DNA of 64,000 bases, taken from CAVRQM01 sp963732775. GTDB taxonomy: Bacteria > Pseudomonadota > Alphaproteobacteria > Acetobacterales > Acetobacteraceae. The stretch covers positions 1,054,001 to 1,118,000 of the forward strand of contig CAVTAR010000001.1 of NCBI GenBank assembly GCA_963732775.1, read 5' to 3'. This document shows, piece after piece, positions 43,501 through 51,732 of the stretch. The notes beneath the pieces were generated by a model. The model had not been told where the DNA came from and did not search any database. It was given only the letters and a program-made list of their open reading frames with translations. Position numbers and translations under genes: made by a program. The first letter of the stretch is position 1; each line of letters opens with the position of its first letter.

Positions 43501-43969
43501 CGCCAACACGGTCGCCACCCTGTCCGACAATGGCGCGCTGACGGTGGCGAGCAACGCCAGCCTCGACGTGGCCACCGCGATCGATCCTGTCAGCAGCGGC
43601 ACCGTCGTGCTGCAGAGCGGAGCCACGCTCGAGGTCAACGCCGTGCTGGGGTCGGGTGCGGCGATCCGCTTCGTCAGCAGCGCGGAGCTGATCGTCGACA
43701 ACGCCTCGCGGTTCGGCGCCAACCTCGGCCTGCCCTCGTTCAACGGCCCGGCGCTACAGGGCTTCGCCACCGGTGACTTGATCGACCTGCTGAACGTCCG
43801 GCTGGCCGGCGCCACGCTCGACTACCACGCTGGCAGCGGCTTGCTGAACATTCTGGCCAGTTCCGGCGCCACTCTGGCGAGCCTGCAGTTCGACACCGCG
43901 ACGCTGGGGGGTGCGAGCTTCCACCTCGCCGACGACGGCACCGGGCACGGCCTGCTCAGCCTGGGCTAG
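37589..43969 (+). CDS. Giant parallel beta-helix repeat protein
   Basis: 2,126 aa from the ATG at 37589, chosen because AGGA lies 9 nt upstream and the alignment with the downstream paralogue begins there. No signal peptide is visible. Nearly the whole length is built from about 30 or more units with the core 'GVYLxxGGxVxNG...AxIxGxxxGVxIxGGxGTVxNxGTI', typical of a right-handed beta-helix. A unique proline/aromatic insert, WPPQVFPPPPHDPPGS, lies near residue 332. The last 250 aa have few repeats and end in FHLADDGTGHGLLSLG. A higher-order duplication of about 230 aa lies between about 40,100 and 42,150. No autotransporter barrel is present; type I or other one-step secretion is inferred. Confidence 0.8.
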   Translation: MGQTIGTRGRTPVKLVAASQNPLTITSTGAITATGSYAVYGARAQRWSVTNDGTLTATLLGITLAAGGTVVNDATGLIAGGTAGVLINGAGETVANDGTILGTGTAGYGVGLLSGGALLNGKAASSATISGTNAGVQVGQGGAGTIDNSGTIAATNTKTGIGVLMRGGGSVRNVGANASISGAADGVWFRGVSGVSSITNLSTISSAAGYGVYGAGNATVVNGSTTATGALIHGQAQGVHLLALGGANNLVTNFGTILADGTGPSNGNGVGTMVDGVDLQVGGTVVNGAVNDTTALIKGTVNGVFIQSGAGVVRNFGTIVATLPWDPNFVWPPQVFPPPPHDPPGSYGIDVSSGGTIVNGSEADRSAYAYGSFVGAMVHGDRGTINNFGTIVGGEAGIYTWKAGTVTNGSETDRTALISGGWFGTWNSYPDETVINYATITSWRNCGVGLAAGGHPGAVGTLINGSVTDTQALITGQLHGVTTVNQAIVVNYGTMIGITGVGCYVTASGQLTNGSVLDQTALIHGQFIGASVRGGFTTLTNDATISGVGAGVSFAVGGVLLNGASNVSGALITAGTGSGVDIRNGGTVLNDTTIASTSGYGVLIANGGSVANGTTSLRGASISGTEGVGVFGGAGTVVNDGTIAASMLNGVELAAGGLVVNGENGISSALISGGLRGVFSHSAAGGTVINAGTITGSGFGVYLQQGGGTVRNGSPGQGAALIVGGSGVVIQGGGSLGNYGTIIGTSGTGVYLTSPSGNTLTNGTASAAGASIISGRTTGVLARGGVAVIENYGSIGGGAGGVLLLNGGNVVNGAGTASTAAISGGSYGIGAQGGWAVTVVNAGSVSASSPTGFGVTLGGSGTVDNGLGGASGASIYGAAGGVAITGQYGTVANDAVITGGSSGSSGVLLSNGGLVVNGAGSAAAQITGRADGVQIRGKTGSVANYGTIRALATGSAGVYMSNGGNVTNGVPGATGASISGSGDGVDLGHGGNVANYGSIGGATGNGVFLMSGGTLTNGGANSAGAGIYGGTYGLYGRGGYTVASNDGAIQGGVAGIVMKGGGAVVNGAPGLTSASIAGVAGAGVQITGGNGSVANYGLIQGATSGVQVSGAGTVLNDGTISGAGGVGVYLLAGGNVTNGDAGDRGALITGGTAGVRLRGNGGTVSNAGAIQSAGMGVYLQGGGSVLNGAPSITGASIGGGSGAGVLIRGGLGTVVNDATISSVAGYAVSLVSGGTVRNGTPSLAQALLAGAGGVGVGVGGMVINDGTILGSSVAGVDFAGGGLLVNGENGLASARISGVAYGVASQGAGLATVVNAGTILATGATGFGIALAGGGTVDNGLGGATTATVSGAAGGVSITGTYGTVLNDGTILGTGTTSSGVGSAGVLLVGGGTVVNGAGNLGANISGRAEGVLVRGKPGLVQNYGSIRATADLGAGVYLANGGTVVNGAGLNNGVSITGRGDGVDIARGGSVVNLAGIRGGTGNGVYLMGGGAVTNGGLHVGFAQIYGGTYGVYAKGTTASVANFAAITGGSSGVVLKSGGSVQNGLSNWSRVTISGASGVGIAIAGAAGTVGNFGSIHGGTVAVYERKGGTLTNASSAVIEAAVDGVRITGGPGGLANDGLIRGGSGGGVYLASGLLRNGSAATQSASIYGGTNGVDMLAGGTVLNDASIAGGSGSGVYLGSGGQVTNGDATATAATISGGGAGVWVRGGAGSVSNSGTIQGGTQAVYLQTGGVIGNGSPLLTAALLSGGTYGVSVRGLAGTVVNDGTILGGVAGVYAHAGASLVNGAPGVLGALISGGAFGADVQGGIPAVISNYGTISATSASGVGVYSNAGATITNGAAGAIGALISGGAAGIKAGGPSNGARSVVNFGTLTGRIGVDFSVGAAPATIVNAGTIVGTGGAAILLGNGADRVVFDPGSVFVGKVAATGAADVLELAGGAAGTVSGLGSQFTGFGTVAVDAGATWRLTGANTVATLSDNGALTVASNASLDVATAIDPVSSGTVVLQSGATLEVNAVLGSGAAIRFVSSAELIVDNASRFGANLGLPSFNGPALQGFATGDLIDLLNVRLAGATLDYHAGSGLLNILASSGATLASLQFDTATLGGASFHLADDGTGHGLLSLG

Positions 43970-44362
43970 CCGCTGCCTCGCGACCACGGCGAGGAGGGTC
44001 TGCCGGACCGGCTCCGGCAGACCCTTTCCCGTGCTCGCGTGCATCACGCTCTCCCGGAGCCTTCGAGGCTGGCAATCCGCTCGACAGCGCCGGTCCCACG
44101 CTGGCGATATTGTTCCCCAACACAGACAGAACCTAGCCGCTCTCATGTGGCGGCAGAACTGTTTGCGTATTGGGTAAACATTCCCTCGAGCATTTCTCTT
44201 CCGGCTAAGCAATGTCCGGAGATGTCAACCAAGAATCCAACATTCCTTGCTGTCCGATTTAGGTTGACGCGCCGTTCGGCTCCATCGTAGGGCGGTCTCA
44301 CGCATTCGTGTCCAATTGTCTCATCGCGGCCGCTTGGTTGTATTCTTGTGGAGCGTAGAACC
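43970..44362. promoter_or_regulatory. Intergenic region between the two giant repeat genes
   Basis: 393 bp holding the terminator at 43996-44027 and then a lower-GC stretch upstream of the second gene. No open frame is convincing. The sequence from 44150 to 44350 is clearly richer in A and T than the genes around it, as is the leader of the first gene. Confidence 0.5.
43996..44027 (+). terminator. Rho-independent terminator after the first giant repeat gene
   Basis: GGGTCTGCCGG (43996-44006) pairs perfectly with CCGGCAGACCC (44014-44024) around a 7-nt loop, followed by TTT. The 11-bp stem makes this a strong hairpin, though the T-run is short. Confidence 0.75.
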
Positions 44363-47300
44363 ATGTCACTGACGATATCGACGACCTCGCACGCCAGCCG
44401 CCGGCTCAGCGCGCCGGGCCAGAATCCAGTGGTGATCACGCACACCGGCACGATCAACACGACGGGCGCCGTGGCGCTCTACGGGGCCCGCAGCACGGCG
44501 TGGCACGTCGCCAACGATGGCGTGCTGGCCGGCGGCCATCTCGGGGTGCTGCTGGAGACGGGCGGCTCGGTGGCCAACGGCGGCGGCAATCCGAACGCCA
44601 CGATCCGGGGCGGTTTCGGCGGCGTCGCGATCGCCCACGCGGCCGGCTCGGTCGTGAACGACGGCACCATCCGGGCAGGTGCGGCCTCCGGCTACGGCGT
44701 GGCGCTGCTGAAGGGTGGCAGCCTGGACAACGGCCAGGCCCAGGCGGGCGCCCTCATCGGCGGTGGCGGGGAGGGAGTGCTGGTGCTGGCCGCGGCGGGC
44801 AGGATCACCAACGACGGCACGATCCGCGCCAACGGCCCGAACGGTGCGGGCGTTCTGCTTGCGGTGGGGGGCAGCGTCACGAACGGGGCGGCCAATACGG
44901 CGGCCACGATCGGCGGGGTCGCGACCGGCGTGTCTCTGCGCGGCTCCGGCGCCATCGTGAACGACGGCACTATCCTGTCCTCCGGCGGCAACGGCGTCTA
45001 TCGCGTGGGCAGCGGCAGCGTCACCAACGGCAGCGGCGCGGCCCGGCACGCGCTGATCGCCGGCTCGATCGACGGCGTGCGCCTGGTCGCCTCCGGCAAC
45101 GGCACCAACCTGCTGACCAACGCCGGCAGGATCGTCGGGCGCACCGGTATCGGCGCCGAACTGGGCCCGGGCGGCACCATCCTCAACGGCGCGGACGGCA
45201 ACGGCTCGGCGCTGATCAGCGGTGCCACCAACGGCGTCATGATCCACGGCGTCGGCACCGTCACCAACTACGGCACCATCGTCGCCACCAACCCGCTCGA
45301 CCATCACACGCCGTTTCCGCCGGTGGTCTTCCCGCGCCCGAACGGTTGGGTCGGTCCAGGCAGCTACGGCATCAACCTGCGCCAGAGCGGCCTCGTCACC
45401 AACGGCTCGGAGCAGCATACCGCCGCCTACGTCTACGGCTCCTTCGTCGGCGTGAACATGCACGCGGCGCCCGGCACCGTCGACAACTTTGGCACCATCA
45501 AGGCGGCCCTGGTGGGCATCTATACCTGGCTCGGCGGCACCGTCGTGAACGGCTCCGAGACGGACCGGGGCGCGCTCATCTCCGGCGGCATGTTCGGCAC
45601 CTGGAACACCTACCCGGGCGGGACCGTCGTCAACTTCGCGACCATCACCAGCGACGCCGGCTATGGCGTCGGCATGGGCGCCGGCGGGCATCCGAACGCG
45701 GCGGGCCTGGTCGTCAACGGCAGCGCGTCGGACCGGACCGCGCTGATCAGCGGCGCGATCCACGGCGTCACCACCATCAACAAGGCGATCGTCGAGAACT
45801 ACGGCACGATGATCGGCACCAGCGGCGCCGGTTGCTACGTGTCGGCCGACGGCGCGCTCACCAACGGTTCGGCGGCGGACCGCACGGCGCTGATCCAGGG
45901 CCACGCCGAGGGCGCGGCACTGAAGGGCGCGGTGATGACGCTGGCCAACGACGCGACGATCGTCGGCGCCATGATGGGGGTGGCCCTGTTCACCGGCGGC
46001 ACCGTCCGCAACGGAGCCGACAACGTCACCTCCGCGCTGATCTCGGCCGGCTCGTCGACGGCGGTCTACATCCATGGAAACCGCGGCACGCTGCTCAACG
46101 CCGCGACGGTGCGCAGCGCCGGCGGCTACGGCGTGCTCATGACGGTGGGCGGGACCGTGACCAACGGCTCGACGAACCTGCACGGCGCCAGCATCATCGG
46201 CAGCGAGGGCGTCGACATCGCCGGCGGCGGCACGGTCGCCAACTACGGCAGCATCATCGGGCGCTCGCTGTCGGGGGTGGAGCTGACGGTCGGCGGCATG
46301 GTGCGCAACGCCGGACCCTCGGCCCTGATCTCGGGCGCGAAGGACGGCGTGTTCGCGCACGGCGACACCGCCCGGGTCGGCAACGGCGGCAGCATCCTGG
46401 CCACCGCCGGCAATGGGCTCGGCATCTATCTCCAGGGCGGCGGCAGCGTCACCAACGGCAGCGCGCCGAACACGGTGGCCGCGATCGCCGGCGGCCGCGA
46501 CGGCGTGCGCATCTCCCACGGCGGCAGCGTAGGCAATTACGGCACCATCACCGGGAGCACGGCCGACGGCGTCTATCTGATGCTGGGCGGCACGGTCACC
46601 AACGGCTCGGCCCAGGACCGGTCCGCGCTGATCCAGGGCGGCTTGCTAGGCGTGCTGCTGCGCAACCAGAACGGCACCGTCATCAACCATGCCCGCATCC
46701 TGAGCGCCGGGCGCGCCGTCTACGCGCAGGCGGGGGGGCTGGTGATGAACGACGGCACCATCGCCGGGGCGATGGGCGTCAATTTCGGCGTTGGCGCCTA
46801 TGACGGCACGCTGGTCAACGCGGGCACCATCCAGGGCACGGGCGGCTCGGCGGTGCAGTTCGGCAGCGGCAACGACGTGCTGGTGGTCGATCCGGGTGCG
46901 GCGTTCGTGGGCACGGTCGACGGCGGCCTGGGCAACAACGTGATCGAGCTCGCGGCCGGCGCCGGCGATGCGAGCATGGCCGGGCTCGGGAGCCAGTTCA
47001 CGGAGTTCCAGGCCGTGGCCGTGGACGCCGGCGCGGTCTGGACGATGCACGGCGCCAACAGCATCGCGACCCTGCTCGACCAGGGCACGCTCCGGCTCGA
47101 CGCCGGCGCCAGCCTCGCGGTCAGCGGCGCGCTCGAACCGTCCGGCGGCGGGTCGGTCCAGCTCGCGACCGGCGCCACGCTGGAGGTGGCCTCGCTGGCG
47201 AGCGCGGGGTCGGCCATCCAGTTCCTCGGCAGCGCCGAGCTGGTCGTCGACGCGGCGCCGCTTGCGGGCGGGGCCTTCGCGCTGGGCCAGTCGCCCACGG

Positions 47301-47515
47301 CCACGCTGCAGGGTCTCGGCAGTGGCGACGTGATCGATCTGCGCGGCGTCGCCCTGGGCGGCGCGTCGCTCGCCTACGACGGCGCGAGCGGCCTGTTGCA
47401 GGTGAACGCGGGGGGAACCACGCTCGCCGCGCTGAACGTGGGCGGCGGGCTCGGCGGCGCCGCGTTCTCGCTCGGCAACGACGGCACCGGCCACTGCCTC
47501 ATCCAGCGGGCCTGA
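44363..47515 (+). CDS. Second giant beta-helix repeat protein (paralogue)
   Basis: 1,050 aa from the ATG at 44363 (GGAG upstream). It aligns with the first protein at the start (ALYGARSTAWHVANDGVLAG), in the unique insert (PFPPVVFPRPNGWVGPGSYG), in the aromatic block (GGMFGTWNTYPGGTVVNFAT, GVTTINKAIVENYGTMIG) and at the C-terminus (LVNAGTIQGTGGSAVQFGSG to NDGTGHCLIQ). It has about half as many repeat units. The difference lies in the repeat region between shared ends. No signal peptide or membrane anchor. Probably an extracellular structural or adhesive protein. Confidence 0.8.
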   Translation: MSLTISTTSHASRRLSAPGQNPVVITHTGTINTTGAVALYGARSTAWHVANDGVLAGGHLGVLLETGGSVANGGGNPNATIRGGFGGVAIAHAAGSVVNDGTIRAGAASGYGVALLKGGSLDNGQAQAGALIGGGGEGVLVLAAAGRITNDGTIRANGPNGAGVLLAVGGSVTNGAANTAATIGGVATGVSLRGSGAIVNDGTILSSGGNGVYRVGSGSVTNGSGAARHALIAGSIDGVRLVASGNGTNLLTNAGRIVGRTGIGAELGPGGTILNGADGNGSALISGATNGVMIHGVGTVTNYGTIVATNPLDHHTPFPPVVFPRPNGWVGPGSYGINLRQSGLVTNGSEQHTAAYVYGSFVGVNMHAAPGTVDNFGTIKAALVGIYTWLGGTVVNGSETDRGALISGGMFGTWNTYPGGTVVNFATITSDAGYGVGMGAGGHPNAAGLVVNGSASDRTALISGAIHGVTTINKAIVENYGTMIGTSGAGCYVSADGALTNGSAADRTALIQGHAEGAALKGAVMTLANDATIVGAMMGVALFTGGTVRNGADNVTSALISAGSSTAVYIHGNRGTLLNAATVRSAGGYGVLMTVGGTVTNGSTNLHGASIIGSEGVDIAGGGTVANYGSIIGRSLSGVELTVGGMVRNAGPSALISGAKDGVFAHGDTARVGNGGSILATAGNGLGIYLQGGGSVTNGSAPNTVAAIAGGRDGVRISHGGSVGNYGTITGSTADGVYLMLGGTVTNGSAQDRSALIQGGLLGVLLRNQNGTVINHARILSAGRAVYAQAGGLVMNDGTIAGAMGVNFGVGAYDGTLVNAGTIQGTGGSAVQFGSGNDVLVVDPGAAFVGTVDGGLGNNVIELAAGAGDASMAGLGSQFTEFQAVAVDAGAVWTMHGANSIATLLDQGTLRLDAGASLAVSGALEPSGGGSVQLATGATLEVASLASAGSAIQFLGSAELVVDAAPLAGGAFALGQSPTATLQGLGSGDVIDLRGVALGGASLAYDGASGLLQVNAGGTTLAALNVGGGLGGAAFSLGNDGTGHCLIQRA

Positions 47516-47531
47516 TCGAGCGGGCCTGATC
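47507..47531 (+). repeat. Tandem AGCGGGCCTGATC duplication across the stop codon
   Basis: Two copies of AGCGGGCCTGATC lie head to tail with the gene's TGA inside the first copy, so both copies carry a stop. It is a small slippage-type duplication at the very end of the second giant repeat gene. Confidence 0.7.
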
Positions 47532-47584
47532 CACCGAGCCGAGGGGGCGGTGACGGCTCGCGTCGATCCGGCTATCGTAGGCGC

Positions 47585-48697
47585 ATGAACGACGCGCCGC
47601 TCCCTACGGATAGCCTCCCTGCGGCGGTCGGCGATATCGGGAAGGCGGCGGCGAAGGCTGGCACGGCGGAGCGGGCAGGGCGGGCGGTCTATCCCTTCTC
47701 GGCGCTGGTCGGGCAGGACGAGATGCGCCTCGCCCTGCTGCTCGCCGTGGTCGACCCCGGCATTGGCGGCGTGCTGGTGCTGGGCGACCGCGGCACCGGC
47801 AAGTCCACGGCGATCCGCGCCCTGGCCCGCCTGCTGCCGCCGATGCAGGTCGTGCGCGGCTGCCGCTACGCCTGCGACCCGGCGGCGCCGGACGCCTGGT
47901 GCGCGGACTGCCGTGCGGGGCCTGCCGAGCCAGCCGTGGCCGAGGCCGCGGTGCCGGTGGTCGACCTGCCGCTGGGCGCCACGGAGGACCGGGTTGTTGG
48001 CGCCCTCGACCTGGAGCGCGCGCTGGCCGACGGCGTGCGGCGCTTCGAGCCCGGCCTGCTGGCGCGCGCCAATCGCGGCTTCCTCTACGTCGACGAGGTG
48101 AACCTGCTGGAGGACCACCTGGTCGACCTGCTGCTCGACGTCGCCGCGTCGGGCGAGAACCTGGTGGAGCGCGAGGGGCTGAGCCTGCGCCATCCGGCGC
48201 GCTTCGTGCTGGTCGGCAGCGGCAACCCGGAGGAGGGCGAACTGCGGCCGCAGCTCCTCGACCGCTTCGGCCTGGCCGTGGAGGTGCGCACGCCGACCGA
48301 CCTGCCGACCCGCGTCGAGGTGGTGCGCCGCCGCGACGCCTTCGAGCGCGACCCCGCCGGCTTCGTCGCCGATTGGCAGCCCGAGGAGGCCGCGCTGCGC
48401 GCCCGCCTGATCGCCGCGCGCACCCTGCTGCGCGAGGTGGCCGTTTCGGACGCGATGCTGGAGTTGGTGGCCCGGTTGTGCATCGGCCTCGGCGTCGACG
48501 GCCTGCGCGGCGAGCTCACTTTGATGCGCGCGGCCCGCGCGGCGGCGAGCCTCGATGGCGTGCGCGAGGTGGACGAGACGCACCTGCGCCGGGTGGCGAG
48601 CGCGTCGCTGCGCCACCGGCTGCGCCGCAACCCGCTGGACGAGGCCGGCTCGACGGCGCGCGTCGAGCGGGCGGTCGCCGAGCTGCTCGGCGCGTGA
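47585..48697 (+). CDS. bchI: Magnesium chelatase ATPase subunit BchI
   Basis: 370-aa AAA+ motor of magnesium chelatase, which inserts Mg2+ into protoporphyrin IX for bacteriochlorophyll. YPFSALVGQDEMRLALLLAV starts the domain near residue 36. Walker A is VLVLGDRGTGKSTAIRALAR, Walker B FLYVDEVNLLEDHLVDLLLD, and sensor region GSGNPEEGELRPQLLDRFGL. Cysteines in GCRYACDPAAPDAWCADC match BchI. The stop overlaps bchD by 4 bp. The promoter must lie in or before the 69 bp after the repeat protein. Confidence 0.95.
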   Translation: MNDAPLPTDSLPAAVGDIGKAAAKAGTAERAGRAVYPFSALVGQDEMRLALLLAVVDPGIGGVLVLGDRGTGKSTAIRALARLLPPMQVVRGCRYACDPAAPDAWCADCRAGPAEPAVAEAAVPVVDLPLGATEDRVVGALDLERALADGVRRFEPGLLARANRGFLYVDEVNLLEDHLVDLLLDVAASGENLVEREGLSLRHPARFVLVGSGNPEEGELRPQLLDRFGLAVEVRTPTDLPTRVEVVRRRDAFERDPAGFVADWQPEEAALRARLIAARTLLREVAVSDAMLELVARLCIGLGVDGLRGELTLMRAARAAASLDGVREVDETHLRRVASASLRHRLRRNPLDEAGSTARVERAVAELLGA

Positions 48698-50490
48698 CGC
48701 CGCCCGATCAGGCGCCCGGTGCCGCCGCCGATCCCGCGTGGCAGCGGGCATCGCTGGCGGCCGCCCTGTTCGCGGTCGATCCCCCGGGGCTGGCCGGCAT
48801 CGTGCTGCGGGCGCGCCCGGGGCCGGTGCGCGACGATTGGCTCGCGCTGCTGCGCGACCTGCTGCCCGCGGGCGCGCCGTTCCGCCGCGTGCCGCTGGGC
48901 GTCACCGACGACCGACTGCTGGGCGGCCTCGACCTGCCCGCGACCCTCGCGGCCGGCCGCCCGCGGCTCCAGCGCGGCCTGCTCGCCGAGGCCGATGGCG
49001 GCGTGGTGCTGCTCGGCATGGCCGAGCGGCTGACACCGGGCACGGCCGCGCGCATCGCTCTGGTGCTCGACAGCGGCGCGCTCGCGGTCGAGCGCGACGG
49101 TTTCGCGACGTCTGCGCCGGCGCGGCTCGGCGTCGTGGCGCTCGACGAGGGGATCGATGACGAGCAGCCGCCGGCCTGCCTGCTGGAGCGGCTCGCCTTC
49201 CGGCTCGATCTTGCGAGCGTCGCGCCGCGCGGCACTGGCGCGGGCTCGGTGGATTGCGCCGCGGTGGACCCCACCACGGTTGCCGCCGCGCACGCGCTCC
49301 TGCCGCGCGTCCGGGCCGATGACGCGATACTCGACACAATCGGCGGCGTGGCGCTGAGCCTCGGCGTGTGGTCGCTGCGCGGCCCCTGGCTCTGCCTGCG
49401 TGCCGCACGCGCCCACGCAGCCCTGGCCGGTCGCGTCGTGGTGGAGCAGGCGGACGTCGCCGCCGCCGCCGCCCTGGTGCTGGGGCCGCGCGCCACCATC
49501 GCGCCGCAGGCCGAAGCGGGCGAGGACGAGGCGCCCCCGCCGGAGTCGGGCGAGGCTCCGAACGGCGGCGCGGATCCTGATGCCGGTCACGACCGGGCCG
49601 CCGAGCCGCGCGAGGCGCTGGACGACGTCGTGCTCGCCGCCGCGCTGGCCGCGCTCCCGCCGGGCTTGCTGGCGGCGCTGGCGGCGGGGCCGGGCGGTGC
49701 CGCGCGGTCGCGCCACGCCGGGCGCGCCGGCGCGGTGCAGAAGGCCACCCAGCGCGGCCGCCCGGTCGGCGCCCGCCGCGGCCAGCCGCCGCGCGATGGG
49801 CGCCTGCACCTGCTCGAGACGCTGCGCGCCGCGGCACCTTGGCAGCGCTTGCGCCATAGCCCTGGCGGACAGGCTCCGGGCGGGCGGCTGCGCGTGCTGC
49901 GCGACGATTTCCGCGTCGTCCGCACCCGCGCGCGGGCCGAGACCACGACGATGTTCGTGGTCGATGCTTCCGGCTCGGCCGCCCTGCAACGCCTCGCCGA
50001 GGCCAAGGGCGCGGTGGAGACCCTGCTCGCTGATTGCTACGCACGGCGCGACCGGGTCGCCGTGATCGCGTTCCGCGGCCAGGCGGCGGAGCTCCTGCTT
50101 CCGCCGACGCGCTCGCTGGTGCGCGCCAAGCGGAGCCTGGCCGGCTTGCCGGGCGGCGGCGGCACTCCGCTCGCGGCCGGCATCGAGGCGGCGTTTCTGC
50201 TGGCCGACGCGGCGCGGCGGCGCGGCGAGACAGCGACCGTGGTGCTGCTGACCGACGGCCGCGCCAACGTCGCCCTTGACGGCACGCCCGGCCGGGCCCG
50301 CGCGGCCAGCGACGCGGATGCGGCCGCGCGGCGGTGCCGCGCCGCCGGGATCGCCTGCCTGCTGGTGGATACCTCCGTCCAGCCGCACGAGGCGGCGCGA
50401 CGGGTCGCCCGCGAGATGGGCGCGCGCTACCTGGCGCTGCCCTATGCCGACGCGCGGGCGGTGTCGCTGGCCGTGCGCGCCGCGGCCTGA
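48694..50490 (+). CDS. bchD: Magnesium chelatase subunit BchD
   Basis: 598 aa from a GTG overlapping the bchI stop. An N-terminal degenerate AAA+ domain (no Walker A; RRVPLGVTDDRLLGGLDLPA and LLAEADGGVVLLGMAERL) is joined by an acidic Pro-Glu-rich linker (about residues 270-310) to a C-terminal von Willebrand A domain. The metal-ion site is TMFVVDASGSAALQRLAEAK, then GGGGTPLAAGIEAAFLLADA and VVLLTDGRANVALDG. Couples with BchI and BchH. Confidence 0.95.
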   Translation: MTPPDQAPGAAADPAWQRASLAAALFAVDPPGLAGIVLRARPGPVRDDWLALLRDLLPAGAPFRRVPLGVTDDRLLGGLDLPATLAAGRPRLQRGLLAEADGGVVLLGMAERLTPGTAARIALVLDSGALAVERDGFATSAPARLGVVALDEGIDDEQPPACLLERLAFRLDLASVAPRGTGAGSVDCAAVDPTTVAAAHALLPRVRADDAILDTIGGVALSLGVWSLRGPWLCLRAARAHAALAGRVVVEQADVAAAAALVLGPRATIAPQAEAGEDEAPPPESGEAPNGGADPDAGHDRAAEPREALDDVVLAAALAALPPGLLAALAAGPGGAARSRHAGRAGAVQKATQRGRPVGARRGQPPRDGRLHLLETLRAAAPWQRLRHSPGGQAPGGRLRVLRDDFRVVRTRARAETTTMFVVDASGSAALQRLAEAKGAVETLLADCYARRDRVAVIAFRGQAAELLLPPTRSLVRAKRSLAGLPGGGGTPLAAGIEAAFLLADAARRRGETATVVLLTDGRANVALDGTPGRARAASDADAAARRCRAAGIACLLVDTSVQPHEAARRVAREMGARYLALPYADARAVSLAVRAAA

Positions 50491-50493
50491 GCA

Positions 50494-51375
50494 ATGCCGC
50501 TGGACTGGGCGCGCGACGGACGCGACTGGCCGAACCGGCAGGCGAGCCGCTTCGTTCATGCCGCCGGCCTGCGCTGGCACGTGCAGGTCATGGGCGAGGG
50601 TCCCGCCATCCTGCTGGTGCATGGCACCGGGGCGGCGACCCATTCCTGGCGTGACCTGCTGCCGCTGCTGGCGCGGCACGCGACCGTGGTGGCGCCCGAC
50701 CTGCCGGGCCACGGCTTCACCGAGGCGGGGCCGCTGCACCGCCTGTCGCTGCCCGGCATGGCGCGTTCGCTCACCGCGCTGCTGGAGGTGCTCGGCATCC
50801 GCCCGGCGCTGGCGGTGGGGCATTCCGCGGGTGCCGCCATCGTGGTGCGCCAAGCCCTGGACGGCGCCATCGAGCCGCACGCGATCGTTGGGCTGAACGC
50901 CGCCCTGCTGCCGTTCGGCGGCGTCGCGGGAAAGCTGTTTTCGCCGCTGGCGAAGCTGCTGGTGGTCAATCCGCTGGTGCCGCGCCTGTTCGCCTGGCGC
51001 GCGGCCGACCGCGCGATGGTCGAGCGGCTGGTCTGCGAGACCGGCTCGGTGCTCGATGCGCGCGGCATCGCGCTGTATCAGCGCGTCGTGCGCAACGCTG
51101 GCCACGCAGCCGGCGCGCTGGGCATGATGGCCAACTGGGATCTGGACTCCCTCGCGCGCGACCTGCCGCGCCTGCGCGTGCGGCTGACGCTGCTCACGGG
51201 CGCCGCCGACCGCACGATCCCCCCGGCGCAGGCGCGCGAGGTGGCGCGCCTCGTCGCCGGCGCCAGCGTGGTGGCGCTGCCGGACCTCGGCCACCTCGCG
51301 CATGAGGAGCGGCCGGCGCCAGTGGCCGATCTGCTACTGCGCGCCCTAGCAGCCGAGCCGGCGGTGGCCGCGTGA
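50494..51375 (+). CDS. bchO: BchO, alpha/beta hydrolase of bacteriochlorophyll synthesis
   Basis: 293-aa alpha/beta-hydrolase-fold protein linked in many phototrophs to magnesium chelatase. It begins LDWARDGRDWPNRQASRFV, the usual BchO start; nucleophile elbow ALAVGHSAGAAIVVRQAL near residue 112 and oxyanion segment LVHGTGAATHSW. A late His in LPDLGHLAHEERP completes the triad. Starts 3 bp after bchD. Exact reaction is not settled in the family. Confidence 0.9.
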   Translation: MPLDWARDGRDWPNRQASRFVHAAGLRWHVQVMGEGPAILLVHGTGAATHSWRDLLPLLARHATVVAPDLPGHGFTEAGPLHRLSLPGMARSLTALLEVLGIRPALAVGHSAGAAIVVRQALDGAIEPHAIVGLNAALLPFGGVAGKLFSPLAKLLVVNPLVPRLFAWRAADRAMVERLVCETGSVLDARGIALYQRVVRNAGHAAGALGMMANWDLDSLARDLPRLRVRLTLLTGAADRTIPPAQAREVARLVAGASVVALPDLGHLAHEERPAPVADLLLRALAAEPAVAA

Positions 51376-51698
51376 TCGCCGCCCTGTTCGCCAGCGGGCG
51401 GATCGTCGAGATCGCGCTGGGGCTCGCGGCGTGCGAGGGGGTGGCACTCGTCCTGTATCACCGCCACACGCGGCGCGGCCCGGCGCCGGCGGCGGTGCTG
51501 GCGAATCTCGCGGCCGGCGGCTGCCTGCTGCTGGCGCTCCGCGTGGCGCTCGCGGGCGGCTGGTGGGGCTGGGTCGCGCTGTGCCTCACCGGGGCATTGG
51601 CGGCGCACGCGGCGGACCTGCGACAGCGGTGGCCGAGACCGCACGACGGCCTCACCCACGACCGCTCGCGACCCGCAGGTCGCCTTTCGCAGTCGTGA
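51372..51698 (+). CDS. Small membrane protein after bchO
   Basis: 108 aa from a GTG overlapping the bchO stop. About three hydrophobic segments: RIVEIALGLAACEGVALVLY, AVLANLAAGGCLLLALRVAL and GWWGWVALCLTGALAAHAA, with a basic tail. Co-translation with bchIDO suggests a link to pigment synthesis, but no family was recognised. Confidence 0.7.
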   Translation: MIAALFASGRIVEIALGLAACEGVALVLYHRHTRRGPAPAAVLANLAAGGCLLLALRVALAGGWWGWVALCLTGALAAHAADLRQRWPRPHDGLTHDRSRPAGRLSQS

Positions 51699-51732
51699 CC
51701 CGAACCGGTCGCCTCGGGGCCGGAACGCCGGC

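Noticed and set aside
37589..43969. The many near-identical DNA segments resemble a CRISPR array at first sight
   Set aside because: They are long, degenerate, continuous and in frame; there are no unique spacers of constant length and no cas genes.
48085..51303. A very long open frame (over 1,000 codons) on the minus strand
   Set aside because: It lies opposite bchI, bchD and bchO, has the Arg/Ala/Gly-rich composition of antisense frames in GC-rich DNA, and shows no domain.
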